Assembly: GCA_964557545.1 (NCBI GenBank)
Contig: CAZLAK010000038.1
Span: 1 to 15,342 of the forward strand
Direction of reading: 5' to 3'
Source: CAZLAK01 sp964557545
GTDB lineage: Bacteria > Bacillota > Desulfotomaculia > Desulfotomaculales > Pelotomaculaceae
DNA: 15,342 nt
A program made the translations under genes and the position numbers. Position 1 is the first letter of the stretch; each line of letters begins with the position of its first letter. A model generated the notes under the pieces. The model was not told the DNA's origin. It saw only the letters and a program-made list of their open reading frames with translations, and searched no databases. Positions 1 through 6,846 of this stretch are shown piece after piece.

Positions 1-3
1 TTA

Positions 4-48
4 ACAAAAAAGAAAATTAACAGGGGGCTTGCTAAAATTAAGCCCCCT
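4..48 (-). terminator. Rho-independent terminator after the zinc-ribbon gene
   Basis: An 8-bp GC-rich stem (GGGGGCTT at 23-30 with AAGCCCCC at 40-47, plus an A-T pair 22/48) closes a 9-nt loop. Read on the minus strand it lies about 10 nt past the stop codon at 58-60 and is followed by a U-rich run (TTTTCTTTTTT). The other side is also T-rich, so it may act in both directions. Confidence 0.8.
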
Positions 49-57
49 TTAATTTAA

Positions 58-285
58 TTATTTGGGCTTTTTCTTAAGCCAGCCCAAGCTTAAAGGTGTC
101 ACTTTATCGTCGAGTAATGCGGGATCGACGTAATAAATTAACTTATTGCAATTTTGACAAATGTAGATATTAGAATTTTCTTCCCCCACCGAAAAAACAG
201 TTTCCCCACAACAGTTGCATTTTACCTCTGCTTTCCTGCCAGCCGAAATTGTTTTACCCACCAGTTTTCCCAAGAGATTTAACAC
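58..285 (-). CDS. Small zinc-ribbon protein, function unknown
   Basis: This is a 75-residue cytoplasmic protein with two CxxC pairs, Cys23/Cys26 (C-N-C-C) and Cys43/Cys46 (C-Q-N-C), separated by about 16 residues. That is the layout of a single treble-clef or zinc-ribbon knuckle. The N-terminus is basic and the C-terminus ends in a lysine-rich tail (KKKPK), which would suit nucleic-acid or partner binding, but nothing visible shows a specific role. The start is GTG at 283-285, chosen because AAAGGAGG lies about 7 nt upstream. The gene is divergent from the unknown gene at 406, about 120 bp away, and is followed by its own terminator, so it is probably monocistronic. Its codons are more AT-rich than those of the glycolysis operon. 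I do not recognise a named family; the lack of a CxGxG pattern argues against anti-TRAP. Confidence 0.75.
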   Translation of the reverse strand: MLNLLGKLVGKTISAGRKAEVKCNCCGETVFSVGEENSNIYICQNCNKLIYYVDPALLDDKVTPLSLGWLKKKPK

Positions 286-310
286 AGCCCTTCCTCCTTT
301 TGCTCTAAAT

Positions 311-335
311 CAAACTCGTTACAGTTTGCCTCGTT
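311..335. repeat. Overlapping inverted and direct repeats in the divergent control region
   Basis: CAAACT (311-316) and AGTTTG (323-328) form a perfect 6-bp inverted repeat with a 6-nt centre. CTCGTT occurs twice in direct orientation, at 315-320 and 330-335, a 15-bp spacing. The block sits just upstream of the TATAAT at 342-347 and between two divergent genes, where an operator would be expected. No known regulator motif is recognised. Confidence 0.35.
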
Positions 336-347
336 TCAAAATATAAT
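318..347 (+). promoter_or_regulatory. Candidate promoter for the unknown gene at 406
   Basis: A perfect -10 hexamer TATAAT lies at 342-347. Eighteen bases upstream, GTTACA (318-323) matches the sigma-A -35 consensus at four of six positions. Transcription would start near 354, about 50 nt before the GTG start. The -35 is weak, so an activator or a different sigma factor is possible. Confidence 0.4.
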
Positions 348-405
348 ATAAGTTATAAAACAAAGCCCTGATTCTTAAAGGCAGGCTTGAAAGGAGCCGG
401 TAAAG

Positions 406-708
406 GTGGCTTTTGAAGTATACAGGCCCCGTTTGGGAAAAGAAACTCTTGTCACCCTATCCAAAAACCATTTATCACTTAACAAAAAACTAGCTGCGTG
501 GTTTAATGCTGTGTACGCCGAACTCGCTTATGACGTCAGCGGCAAAACCATCAGGATAAGGCCCGGCAGCGCAGAAAACGGGCTTAAAATCAAAAACAAT
601 AGAATTGGCGCGCGCGGCTTTTTTAAGCATTTTGGCATTACTCAAACGGGAAGGTACAATGCCGTGCTCGACGAACAGGACAAGACGATTTATGTTAAAA
701 TACAGTAA
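406..708 (+). CDS. Hypothetical protein, 100 residues
   Basis: This is a soluble, basic protein of 100 residues with no membrane segment, signal peptide or cysteine motif. It contains alternating hydrophobic and charged stretches that look like beta-strands (ETLVTLSKNHLSLN, KTIRIRPG, KTIYVKI). The centre holds a glycine-aromatic patch (GARGFFKHFGI) followed by GRYNAVLDE. The pattern of a small strand-rich domain ending in YVKI reminds me of small conserved clostridial proteins of unknown function, but I cannot name a family. The start is GTG at 406-408, with AAAGGAG at 390-396 nine nt upstream. It is convergent with the DedA gene, its stop lying only 10 bp from that gene's stop, and no terminator is visible between them. 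Translation is likely, given the RBS and promoter; function is unknown. Confidence 0.7.
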   Translation: MAFEVYRPRLGKETLVTLSKNHLSLNKKLAAWFNAVYAELAYDVSGKTIRIRPGSAENGLKIKNNRIGARGFFKHFGITQTGRYNAVLDEQDKTIYVKIQ

Positions 709-718
709 TATAAACTTT

Positions 719-1333
719 TCAACTTACACCTTTTGTTTTAACCCTTTTTCTCCACAAAGCCAGAAAATACTTGCCGGCCGCCCAAAAAGCCAGCATACAA
801 AGACCAAAAATAACCAGTCCGTTATTAACCCGTCCGGCCACGGCATGGTAGTTATAACCAAAAAACATACCCAGCAAAAGGTAGAGTGTTGCCCAGCCGG
901 CGGCAAAAATGGTGTTATAGAAGAGAAAAACCGCCGGGCCAATGCGGCTTACCCCCGCCATGTACGGCGTGAGGTTGCCCAAACCCGGAAAAAACCGCCC
1001 TGCCACAATGAAAGCCGGTGCCGAATAAAAGAGCAAGGACCGCGTCCGCTCCAGCTTAGCAGGTGAGACACGCAAAAGCTTGCCGCAGCGCATTAAAAAC
1101 GGCAGCCCTATGCACCGGCCGGCCGTGTAAGCCAGCAGTGATCCGGCCGTGTACCCTGCCAAGACAACCGCCAGAGCGCTTCCAAAATTAAGCCTGCCCT
1201 CGTTTACTAAAAAACCGGCAATGACCACCATCACTCCCCCGGGAAAGGGTACACCGGTTGCCTCGATAAAAACACCCAGCAAAAGGCCGGCCAAGCCAAA
1301 GGAAGAAAGGTAGCTTTTTATATAATCTAACAA
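719..1333 (-). CDS. DedA-family membrane protein
   Basis: This is an integral membrane protein of the DedA/SNARE-associated superfamily. Members act in lipid-carrier or phospholipid flipping and envelope homeostasis; the substrate of this copy is unknown. Numbered from the TTG start, it shows the early FIEATGVPFPGG motif (about residues 23-34) and the later AGRFFPGLGNLTPYMAG motif with the conserved arginine (about residue 113). Several hydrophobic segments and a basic C-terminus (WRKRVKTK) complete it. I prefer TTG at 1331-1333, giving 204 residues, because GGGAGG lies 6 nt upstream and the N-terminus then matches the family. The frame is open further upstream to ATG at 1397-1399 (226 residues), and ATG at 1373-1375 also has a moderate AGAGGT site. 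It is the last gene of the accD-pyk run, 122 bp after pyk, and no terminator is seen after it. Confidence 0.85.
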   Translation of the reverse strand: MLDYIKSYLSSFGLAGLLLGVFIEATGVPFPGGVMVVIAGFLVNEGRLNFGSALAVVLAGYTAGSLLAYTAGRCIGLPFLMRCGKLLRVSPAKLERTRSLLFYSAPAFIVAGRFFPGLGNLTPYMAGVSRIGPAVFLFYNTIFAAGWATLYLLLGMFFGYNYHAVAGRVNNGLVIFGLCMLAFWAAGKYFLALWRKRVKTKGVS

Positions 1334-1455
1334 AGTAACCCTCCCAGCCGCAAAAAGTTGTGGGGTTAAAGCCATTGCTTTTAACCTCTTTATTATCATT
1401 CCCGCCGGGAGAGCCAGCTTACACTGTTTTTATAAAGGCCGGCACTGCAATCTTC

Positions 1456-3210
1456 CTACAGCACTTTTGCTGCTCCGTTGTAAATAAGGCCTCGCTGGCC
1501 GTCGACAGTGATCACCTCGCCGTCCGGTATAACAGAAGTAGCACCCTCTACTCCGACTACCACCGGGATGCCGAACTGGAGGCAGACAATGGCGGCGTGC
1601 GAAGTAAGCCCTCCCACTTCGGTCACTACCGCCGCGGCCTTTTCCATCACCGGGATAAATTCGCGGCCGGTAGCCGGCACTACCAGCACATCGCCGGGAT
1701 GCATTTTCTTTAAAGCCTCAGCCGCCGTACGTGACACTCGCGCCGTGCCCGTCACCGCTCTCTGCCCAATCCCGGTGCCGCGGGCAATAATGCTTCCCAC
1801 TGTGTGAACGCGCATTAAATTAGTAGTCCCCCGAACGCCGGCAGGCACTCCTGCTGTCATAACCACCAAGTCACCACCCTTTATAAGCCCAGCTTTTAAC
1901 GAAACTTCCACTGCCGCCGCCAGTATTTCGTCGGTATTCCCGCGCGCCCCGCAGAGGAGGGGCTGGACACCCCACACTAAAGCCAGCTTGCGCAAAACGG
2001 CAGCGTGAGGGGTAACCGCCACTACGGGCGAGTGCGGCCTGTACTTGGCAACCATCCGCGCCGTGTATCCCGACTCGGTAGAAGTAATAATGGCAGCTGC
2101 TCCCAGTTGGTGCGCCGTGGCACAAGTGGCGTAACTGACGGCATCAGTAACCGAGCCGCCGGGGAAAAGCCCCCTCTTTTTCACTAAAATTTCGTCATAA
2201 TTTAAGGCCGCCTCAGCGCGCGCTGCTATGCGCGCCATTGTTTCCACTGCTTCTACCGGGTACTTGCCGATTGCCGTTTCGCCGGAGAGCATTACCGCAT
2301 CGGTACCGTCAAAAATGGCATTGGCCACGTCGCTGGCCTCAGCCCTGGTAGGCCGCGGGTTATGGATCATTGATTCCAGCATCTGGGTAGCCGTGACCAC
2401 CGGCTTGCCGGCCCTGTTGCACTTTTCGATAATGACTTTTTGGAGAAGCGGCACCTCCTCTGCCGGTATTTCCACCCCCAGATCTCCTCTTGCTACCATT
2501 ATACCATCGGCGACATTGATAATTTCATCTAAATTTTCTACTGCCTGCGCGTTTTCAATCTTGGCTATGATATCGGCGTAAGAGCCGTTTTCCTCTAACA
2601 GCCGGCGGATAGCCAGAACGTCGGCAGCCTTCCTGACAAAAGAGGCGGCTATAAAGTCCACTCCGTGCCCAACGCCAAATTTTATATCTTCTACATCTTT
2701 TTCGGTTACGGCAGGCAGGCTCACCGCTGCACCGGGAACATTAACACCTTTTTTGCTGGTAATTTCACCGCCGTTTTCTACCCGGCAGTGCACTTCTTTC
2801 TCGCCTACTGCGATCACCTTTAAAGCTACCAACCCGTCCGCCAGCAGGACCCTATCCCCTTCCCGCACTTCCTTGGGCAGGTCGGGGTAATTGACGGGCA
2901 GAGTATCCCGGCTGCCCAAAACCTCTTCTGTGGTTATTTTAACGAGGTCGCCTTCCCGCAAAACAACCGGCTCTTCGGCCAAAACCCCCAACCTTATTTC
3001 CGGCCCTTTGGTGTCCAGCATAATGGCTACATTTTTACCCACCTCAGCCGCTGCCTGCCGGATAAGTTCTATGCGGCGCCCGTGCTCTTCGTGCGTGCCG
3101 TGCGAAAAATTCAGCCGGGCAACATTCAACCCGGCCAGGAGCATCCTTTTTAACACTCCTAAGTCGTCGCTGGCAGGACCTATTGTACAGACGATCTTTG
3201 TCCGGCGCAC
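1456..3210 (-). CDS. pyk: Pyruvate kinase with C-terminal PEP-utiliser domain
   Basis: Pyruvate kinase converts PEP and ADP to pyruvate and ATP, the last step of glycolysis, in the cytoplasm. Visible family features are the N-terminal RRTKIVCTIGPAS, the substrate-binding arginine Arg32 in NVARLNFSHG, catalytic Lys217 in IIAKIEN with metal ligands Glu219 and Asp243 (VARGDLGVEIP), and TATQMLESM. After the allosteric domain there is an extension of about 105 residues ending in a PEP-utiliser mobile domain with GGLTSHAAIV (His538). The total of 584 residues is the length of Bacillus-type enzymes that carry this extra domain; whether the histidine is phosphorylated is not known from sequence. The GTG start at 3208-3210 has GGGAGG 7 nt upstream. 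pyk follows pfkA after 36 bp, so the two glycolytic kinases are almost certainly co-transcribed. Confidence 0.97.
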   Translation of the reverse strand: MRRTKIVCTIGPASDDLGVLKRMLLAGLNVARLNFSHGTHEEHGRRIELIRQAAAEVGKNVAIMLDTKGPEIRLGVLAEEPVVLREGDLVKITTEEVLGSRDTLPVNYPDLPKEVREGDRVLLADGLVALKVIAVGEKEVHCRVENGGEITSKKGVNVPGAAVSLPAVTEKDVEDIKFGVGHGVDFIAASFVRKAADVLAIRRLLEENGSYADIIAKIENAQAVENLDEIINVADGIMVARGDLGVEIPAEEVPLLQKVIIEKCNRAGKPVVTATQMLESMIHNPRPTRAEASDVANAIFDGTDAVMLSGETAIGKYPVEAVETMARIAARAEAALNYDEILVKKRGLFPGGSVTDAVSYATCATAHQLGAAAIITSTESGYTARMVAKYRPHSPVVAVTPHAAVLRKLALVWGVQPLLCGARGNTDEILAAAVEVSLKAGLIKGGDLVVMTAGVPAGVRGTTNLMRVHTVGSIIARGTGIGQRAVTGTARVSRTAAEALKKMHPGDVLVVPATGREFIPVMEKAAAVVTEVGGLTSHAAIVCLQFGIPVVVGVEGATSVIPDGEVITVDGQRGLIYNGAAKVL

Positions 3211-3246
3211 AAAACAACCTCCCGTTATTAATCTTGTAAAACCCTG

Positions 3247-4209
3247 CTAAATGGACAGTATACCGGCCAAATTAAACACTTCTGCATCGAAGGAGCGCGG
3301 CTCGGCCAGGGCAGCCTCTATATTCATAACTACCATCCTTCCGCCCTTTACTCCCACCATAGCCCTTGTTCCCCCTTCCATCAGCACTTCTACCGCCCTT
3401 GCCCCCAGGCGGCTGGCCAGAATCCGGTCACTGGCTGTGGGAGAGCCTCCCCGCTGCAGGTGCCCCAAAATAGTCACCTTGGTATCAAAACCTGTGCGCT
3501 CCCTGATGTTCTTGGCCACCTCAATACCGCTGGCCGCACCTTCCGCTACCACAATGATGCTGTGCAGTTTGCCGCGCCGCAAACCCCGCAAAAGGCGCTC
3601 GCATATCTCGTCGTAATTAAACGGCCGTTCCGGCAAAAGGATGGTTTCCGCTCCCCCAGCCAGCCCGGCAGCCAGAGCAAGAAAACCGCACTTTCTGCCC
3701 ATTACCTCGACTACAAAAGTACGTTCGTGGGAGGTAGCCGTATCCCGGATTTTATTAATGGCCTCCACGGCAGTATTAACCGCGGTATCAAAGCCTATAG
3801 TCTGGTCAGTGCCGGGAATGTCGTTATCAATAGTTCCCGGCACGCCCACTACCGGCAGCCCGTACTCTTGGTTAAATATCCTGGCACCGCGCAACGAGCC
3901 GTCCCCGCCAATAATCACTAAGCCCTGAATGCCAAACCGCCTGACGTTTTCAAAAGCCTTAGCCCTTCCTTCGGGTGTCAGAAACTGTTCCGAGCGGGCC
4001 GTGTGCAGTATGGTTCCCCCGCGGTGAATAATATCCGCCACAGAGCCAAGGCCCATAGGCACCACATCGGCCTCTACAAAACCATTAAAGCCCCTTCTTA
4101 TGCCCAGCACTTCCAAACCGTGGTATATAGCTTTGCGCACCACTGCTCTAATGCAGGCATTCATGCCGGGTGAATCGCCGCCGCTCGTCAAAAGCGCTAT
4201 CCTCTGCAA
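3247..4209 (-). CDS. pfkA: ATP-dependent 6-phosphofructokinase
   Basis: PfkA phosphorylates fructose 6-phosphate with ATP, the committing step of glycolysis; the enzyme is a cytoplasmic homotetramer. The 320-residue length is typical. The motifs are TSGGDSPGMN (about residues 8-17), GGDGS (101-105), PGTIDNDI with catalytic Asp128, MGRKCGFLAL, and the family signature GHLQRGGSPTASD. GGDGS rather than GGDD marks it as ATP-dependent, not pyrophosphate-dependent. The start is TTG at 4207-4209; it gives the usual N-terminus (MQRIALLTSGGD), and an AGGGGG-type site lies about 10 nt upstream. It lies 89 bp after accA and 36 bp before pyk. That 89-bp gap shows no terminator and no convincing promoter, so read-through from accA is likely. 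Confidence 0.97.
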   Translation of the reverse strand: MQRIALLTSGGDSPGMNACIRAVVRKAIYHGLEVLGIRRGFNGFVEADVVPMGLGSVADIIHRGGTILHTARSEQFLTPEGRAKAFENVRRFGIQGLVIIGGDGSLRGARIFNQEYGLPVVGVPGTIDNDIPGTDQTIGFDTAVNTAVEAINKIRDTATSHERTFVVEVMGRKCGFLALAAGLAGGAETILLPERPFNYDEICERLLRGLRRGKLHSIIVVAEGAASGIEVAKNIRERTGFDTKVTILGHLQRGGSPTASDRILASRLGARAVEVLMEGGTRAMVGVKGGRMVVMNIEAALAEPRSFDAEVFNLAGILSI

Positions 4210-4298
4210 CGTCGCCTTACCCCCTTAAAATTAACAAAGTGGCTTGCAACTGACCCTGATGCTAATATTATTGCGGCTTTTTCACCCGCTTATGAAAT

Positions 4299-5270
4299 TT
4301 AGAAAACCGGCCCTGTCCGTAAAAAATTGTTCCCCATAGTCCTGAACTTTTGGTATCGGTACGGCACCAGCTGGTCAACCGGCACTTTGAACACCTCTTC
4401 CAAGGCTTCGGCTAAAACCTCGCCCAGATTCTTGGCCGCAGTTTCCGGGTCCCGGTGAGCGCCTCCGGCGGGTTCGGGCACCACCCGGTCAATAATGCCC
4501 AGATCAAACAGGTCAGAAGCTGTAATTTTAATCTCATCTGCTGCCTCACGGGCTCTAGATGCGTCTTTATAGAGAATGCTGGCGTAACCCTCCGGGGAAA
4601 TAACTGAATAAATAGTGTACTCCAGCATGAGTATGCGGTCGCTCACGCCAAAAGCTATGGCCCCGCCGCTGCCGCCCTCGCCGATAACTACCGAAATTAT
4701 GGGCGTCTTTAAGGTAGCCATGGTCATAATACTGCTGGCAATGGCCTCGAACTGGCCCCTTTCCTCGGCCCCTATCCCGGGGTAAGCCCCCGGTGTATCA
4801 ATAAAGCATATCACCGGCCGGCCGAACTTTTCCGCCTGCCTCATCAGGCGCATGCCCTTGCGGTAACCTTCCGGATGGGCCATACCGAAATTTCTGGCTA
4901 AGTTTTCTTTAGTATCCTTTCCTTTTAAATGACCTATCACCGTAACGGCCCGGCCCTGAAAACGGCCTATGCCACCTACTACGGCGGGGTCATCGCCAAA
5001 AAAGCGGTCACCGTGCAGCTCAATAAAATCTGTAAACAGGTAATTAATGTAGTCGTAGGTGTTAGGCCGCTCGGGGTGCCTGGCGATCTGCACTTTCTGC
5101 CAGGAGGTAAGGTGACCGTAAATAGACTCCCTGACCTCCCTGGCCCGGTTCTCTAAAATGGCTATCTCATTGCTAAGGTCAATCCCTTTTTCAGCGGCAA
5201 ACTTCTTAAGTTCGTTAATTTTCTGTTCTAATTCGTGGATAGGACGCTCAAAATCCAATACAGCCGGCAC
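4299..5270 (-). CDS. accA: Acetyl-CoA carboxylase carboxyltransferase, alpha subunit
   Basis: With AccD this forms the carboxyltransferase that moves CO2 from biotin on the carrier protein AccB to acetyl-CoA, giving malonyl-CoA for fatty acid synthesis. At 323 residues it has a helical N-terminus (residues 1-55) and then the crotonase-like core. Visible motifs are AHPEGYRKGMRLM (131-143), the oxyanion-hole loops GAYPGIGAEERGQ (161-173) and GEGGSGGAIAFG (197-208), and SPEGYASIL (225-233). The GTG start at 5268-5270 is only 3 nt past the accD stop, and its RBS (AAAGGAGG) lies inside the last accD codons. The two subunits are therefore probably translationally coupled for equal output. The biotin carboxylase and carrier genes are not in the window. 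Confidence 0.97.
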   Translation of the reverse strand: MPAVLDFERPIHELEQKINELKKFAAEKGIDLSNEIAILENRAREVRESIYGHLTSWQKVQIARHPERPNTYDYINYLFTDFIELHGDRFFGDDPAVVGGIGRFQGRAVTVIGHLKGKDTKENLARNFGMAHPEGYRKGMRLMRQAEKFGRPVICFIDTPGAYPGIGAEERGQFEAIASSIMTMATLKTPIISVVIGEGGSGGAIAFGVSDRILMLEYTIYSVISPEGYASILYKDASRAREAADEIKITASDLFDLGIIDRVVPEPAGGAHRDPETAAKNLGEVLAEALEEVFKVPVDQLVPYRYQKFRTMGNNFLRTGPVF

Positions 5271-5273
5271 GGT

Positions 5274-6134
5274 TTAAGCCTCCTTTCGCAGGTGCAGGTC
5301 TAACAGCTTGGCCAGGGTTTCTTTTAATTGGGGCCGCGGAACTATCAAATCTATAAAACCGTGCTGCTTTAAAAATTCAGCGCGCTGAAATCCCTCGGGC
5401 AGTTTTTGGCGTATGGTCTGTTCAATAACGCGGGGACCGGCAAAGCCAATCAGCGCCCCCGGCTCGGCGATAATAATGTCACCGAGCGCGGCAAAACTGG
5501 CACTAACACCGCCGGTAGTGGGATCGGTGAGCACAGAAATGTACAAAAGGCCCGCTTTGCCCAATTTAGACACCGCACTTACCGTCTTGGGCAGCTGCAT
5601 CAATGAAAGCATCCCTTCCTGCATGCGGGCTCCCCCTGAAGCAGAAAAAATAATCAGGGGTTTTTGGCGCTCTATGGCCGCTTCAGCCGCCCTGGTGATT
5701 TTTTCACCCACCACCGTGCCCATGCTGGCCATCATAAAGCGGGCGTCCATCACTACCAATACTGCTGGTAAACCTTCGACGGTGCACTCCCCGCAGACCA
5801 CTGCCTCGTTTAAGCCGGTACTGCGGCAGGCCCTTGCCAGCCTTTCTTCGTAGTCGGCCAGGTTAAAGGGGTTGACAGGGAGGAGATCGGCATCCATTTC
5901 TGTAAAGCTGCCCTCATCGGCCACCTGAGCTATTCTCTCCGGGGCAGAGAGTCGGAAATGAAAGCCGCATTTAGGGCAGACTTTAAAATTCCTTTCCAGA
6001 TCGCGGTTAAAAATGATCTCCCCGCAGCGCTCACACTTTACCCATACACTTTCCACAGCTCCGCGCGTGCCGGTAATCTCTTGGCCGGGCTGGACGGTAA
6101 TATATTTTTGTTTGCGCAAAAAATCCAAAACCAA
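5274..6134 (-). CDS. accD: Acetyl-CoA carboxylase carboxyltransferase, beta subunit
   Basis: This is the beta subunit of the carboxyltransferase, partner of the accA product. It begins with the zinc ribbon typical of AccD. Counted from the TTG start at 6132-6134, the four cysteines are Cys34/Cys37 (C-E-R-C) and Cys53/Cys56 (C-P-K-C). The crotonase-like core follows, with SASGGARMQEGMLSLMQ and DPTTGGVSASFA, and then IGFAGPRVIEQTI. I choose this TTG, giving 286 residues, because a G-rich GGGGGGT site lies 6 nt upstream and the protein then starts just before the conserved FLRKQKY. The frame is open to another TTG at 6150-6152 (292 residues), but that one lacks a good RBS. It follows the small gene at 6189-6380 after about 54 bp. 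Zinc ribbons of this kind bind nucleic acid in E. coli, where AccD has been linked to autoregulation; that is not shown here. Confidence 0.96.
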   Translation of the reverse strand: MVLDFLRKQKYITVQPGQEITGTRGAVESVWVKCERCGEIIFNRDLERNFKVCPKCGFHFRLSAPERIAQVADEGSFTEMDADLLPVNPFNLADYEERLARACRSTGLNEAVVCGECTVEGLPAVLVVMDARFMMASMGTVVGEKITRAAEAAIERQKPLIIFSASGGARMQEGMLSLMQLPKTVSAVSKLGKAGLLYISVLTDPTTGGVSASFAALGDIIIAEPGALIGFAGPRVIEQTIRQKLPEGFQRAEFLKQHGFIDLIVPRPQLKETLAKLLDLHLRKEA

Positions 6135-6188
6135 AAAATAACCCCCCAACAAAAATAAAAATTCACTTACCCGCAGTTTTTTTAATTT

Positions 6189-6380
6189 TTAAAGACCGTT
6201 TATTATTTCTAAGGCATCTTGCACTTCGGATTCAGGCACTAAAATTTCTACTGAACTTGTGCTGCCCTCATGTGAAATGCCAATTGGCCTTAATTTCACC
6301 AAAAAACCTTCCTTTTGGAGGATCTCCTTCAGCTCTTTTGCTTCATCCGTGTTAGGTGCGATATAAACAACCGTCCACAC
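6189..6380 (-). CDS. Small DUF2007-like protein heading the accDA-pfkA-pyk run
   Basis: This 63-residue soluble protein has an apparent beta-alpha-beta-beta-alpha pattern: WTVVYIAP, then helix TDEAKELKEILQKEGF, strand VKLRPIG, strand SVEILVPE, and a final helix VQDALEIINGL. This resembles the DUF2007 'putative signal-transducing' fold, a ferredoxin- or ACT-like small domain that tracks residue loss and gain around a helix plus a late VP-E motif. The family assignment is by eye and moderate. The GTG start at 6378-6380 has AGAGGGGG about 7 nt upstream. It is the first gene of the run and sits about 54 bp before accD on the same strand, so it may sense or modulate lipid or carbon flux. No substrate or partner can be read from the sequence. 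Confidence 0.8.
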   Translation of the reverse strand: MWTVVYIAPNTDEAKELKEILQKEGFLVKLRPIGISHEGSTSSVEILVPESEVQDALEIINGL

Positions 6381-6451
6381 GATTAGGCCCCCTCTTAAAG
6401 CGCGTCTGCCGTGTCTTCATATGTTTTCATAAATTAAGGATCTCTGCATCC

Positions 6452-6481
6452 ACTATACAGCATGCCGCTCCATAAAAACAA
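6452..6481 (-). promoter_or_regulatory. Candidate promoter for the accD-accA-pfkA-pyk operon
   Basis: On the minus strand TTGTTT (6476-6481) and TATAGT (6452-6457) are separated by 18 bp. The -10 matches at five of six positions, but the -35 only at the first three. Transcription would start near 6446 and leave a leader of about 65 nt before the small gene at 6380. The -35 overlaps the U-tract of the mtrB terminator. I looked for a FapR-type palindrome and for TRAP (G/U)AG repeats in this leader and saw neither. Confidence 0.4.
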
Positions 6482-6510
6482 GTATATCCAGAGCTTCCGC
6501 CCTGGATACT
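6473..6510 (-). terminator. Rho-independent terminator of mtrB
   Basis: Read on the minus strand, AGTATCCAG (6510-6502) pairs with CTGGATATACT (6491-6481) across a 10-nt loop, with a 2-nt bulge in the distal arm, and is followed by TGTTTTTATG. The continuous core is 7 bp (6485-6491 with 6502-6508). It begins about 14 nt after the mtrB stop, so mtrB is separated from the accDA operon. Confidence 0.75.
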
Positions 6511-6524
6511 TTTAAGTACAGCCT

Positions 6525-6773
6525 CTACTCATCGGTACGGAGACGGCCGTGCTTAGTCAATAGCTCAACCTTGCCCCTTATTTTGATGGCTGACGTATGC
6601 TCGGTGAACTGGGCTATCATCACTTCCCCTTTATCCAGCTTTTCAGTGTGGTGAAACTTGGTGTCTTTGCCGCGGGTCAGCCCTATAATGGTAACCCCGT
6701 TTTCCAGAGCCTTTATCACTACGTACTCCCCTGCAATTTCCCAGGGCTCAACCAAATTACTCACTCCCGGCAT
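6525..6773 (-). CDS. mtrB: TRAP, trp RNA-binding attenuation protein
   Basis: TRAP forms an 11-subunit ring. When loaded with tryptophan it wraps RNA carrying (G/U)AG repeats and so switches off trp operon transcription and translation. This 82-residue protein aligns along nearly its whole length with B. subtilis MtrB (offset +8). The core GLTRG-DTKFHH-EKLDKGEV-IAQFTEHTSAIK-RG is almost identical. The RNA-contacting residues Lys37, Lys56 and Arg58 of B. subtilis are present as Lys45, Lys64 and Arg66. The tryptophan-pocket residues Thr25, Thr30, Thr49, Thr52 and Ser53 are present as Thr33, Thr38, Thr57, Thr60 and Ser61. It should therefore be functional. ATG at 6771-6773 has AAAGGA too close; GTG at 6762-6764 or TTG at 6753-6755 would be better spaced and bring the length nearer 75. 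It has its own promoter and terminator. No trp gene or anti-TRAP lies nearby. Confidence 0.95.
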   Translation of the reverse strand: MPGVSNLVEPWEIAGEYVVIKALENGVTIIGLTRGKDTKFHHTEKLDKGEVMIAQFTEHTSAIKIRGKVELLTKHGRLRTDE

Positions 6774-6793
6774 TTCCTTTATTTACAAAAAAA

Positions 6794-6822
6794 ATCATAC
6801 CATACCGCAAAGTATTTGACAA
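6794..6822 (-). promoter_or_regulatory. Sigma-A-type promoter of mtrB
   Basis: On the minus strand TTGTCA (6817-6822) and TATGAT (6794-6799) are separated by exactly 17 bp. Each hexamer matches the consensus at five of six positions. The start point would fall near 6787, giving a leader of only about 14-25 nt before the mtrB start. The promoter lies in the gap after dnaE, so mtrB can be expressed independently of the upstream operon. Confidence 0.75.
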
Positions 6823-6846
6823 GCATCCCGCACGTTACACACCCAT

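Noticed and set aside
58..285. Anti-TRAP (RtpA) as identity of the zinc-ribbon protein, given mtrB in the window
   Set aside because: Anti-TRAP has two CxxCxGxG-like DnaJ-type motifs in about 53 residues; this protein has only two CxxC pairs, different spacing and no sequence resemblance.
605..1066. 153-codon plus-strand frame over the dedA gene
   Set aside because: It runs antisense to a recognised membrane protein, and its translation has no domain or hydrophobic pattern of its own.
4210..4298. Internal promoter or terminator between accA and pfkA
   Set aside because: TTGCAA and several AT-rich hexamers are present but never at 16-18 bp spacing, and the only inverted repeat is 4 bp with no T-run.
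6381..6524. TRAP-binding triplet array or FapR operator upstream of the accD run
   Set aside because: Only isolated GAG/TAG triplets occur, without the regular 2-3 nt spacing, and no palindrome like the FapR consensus was found.
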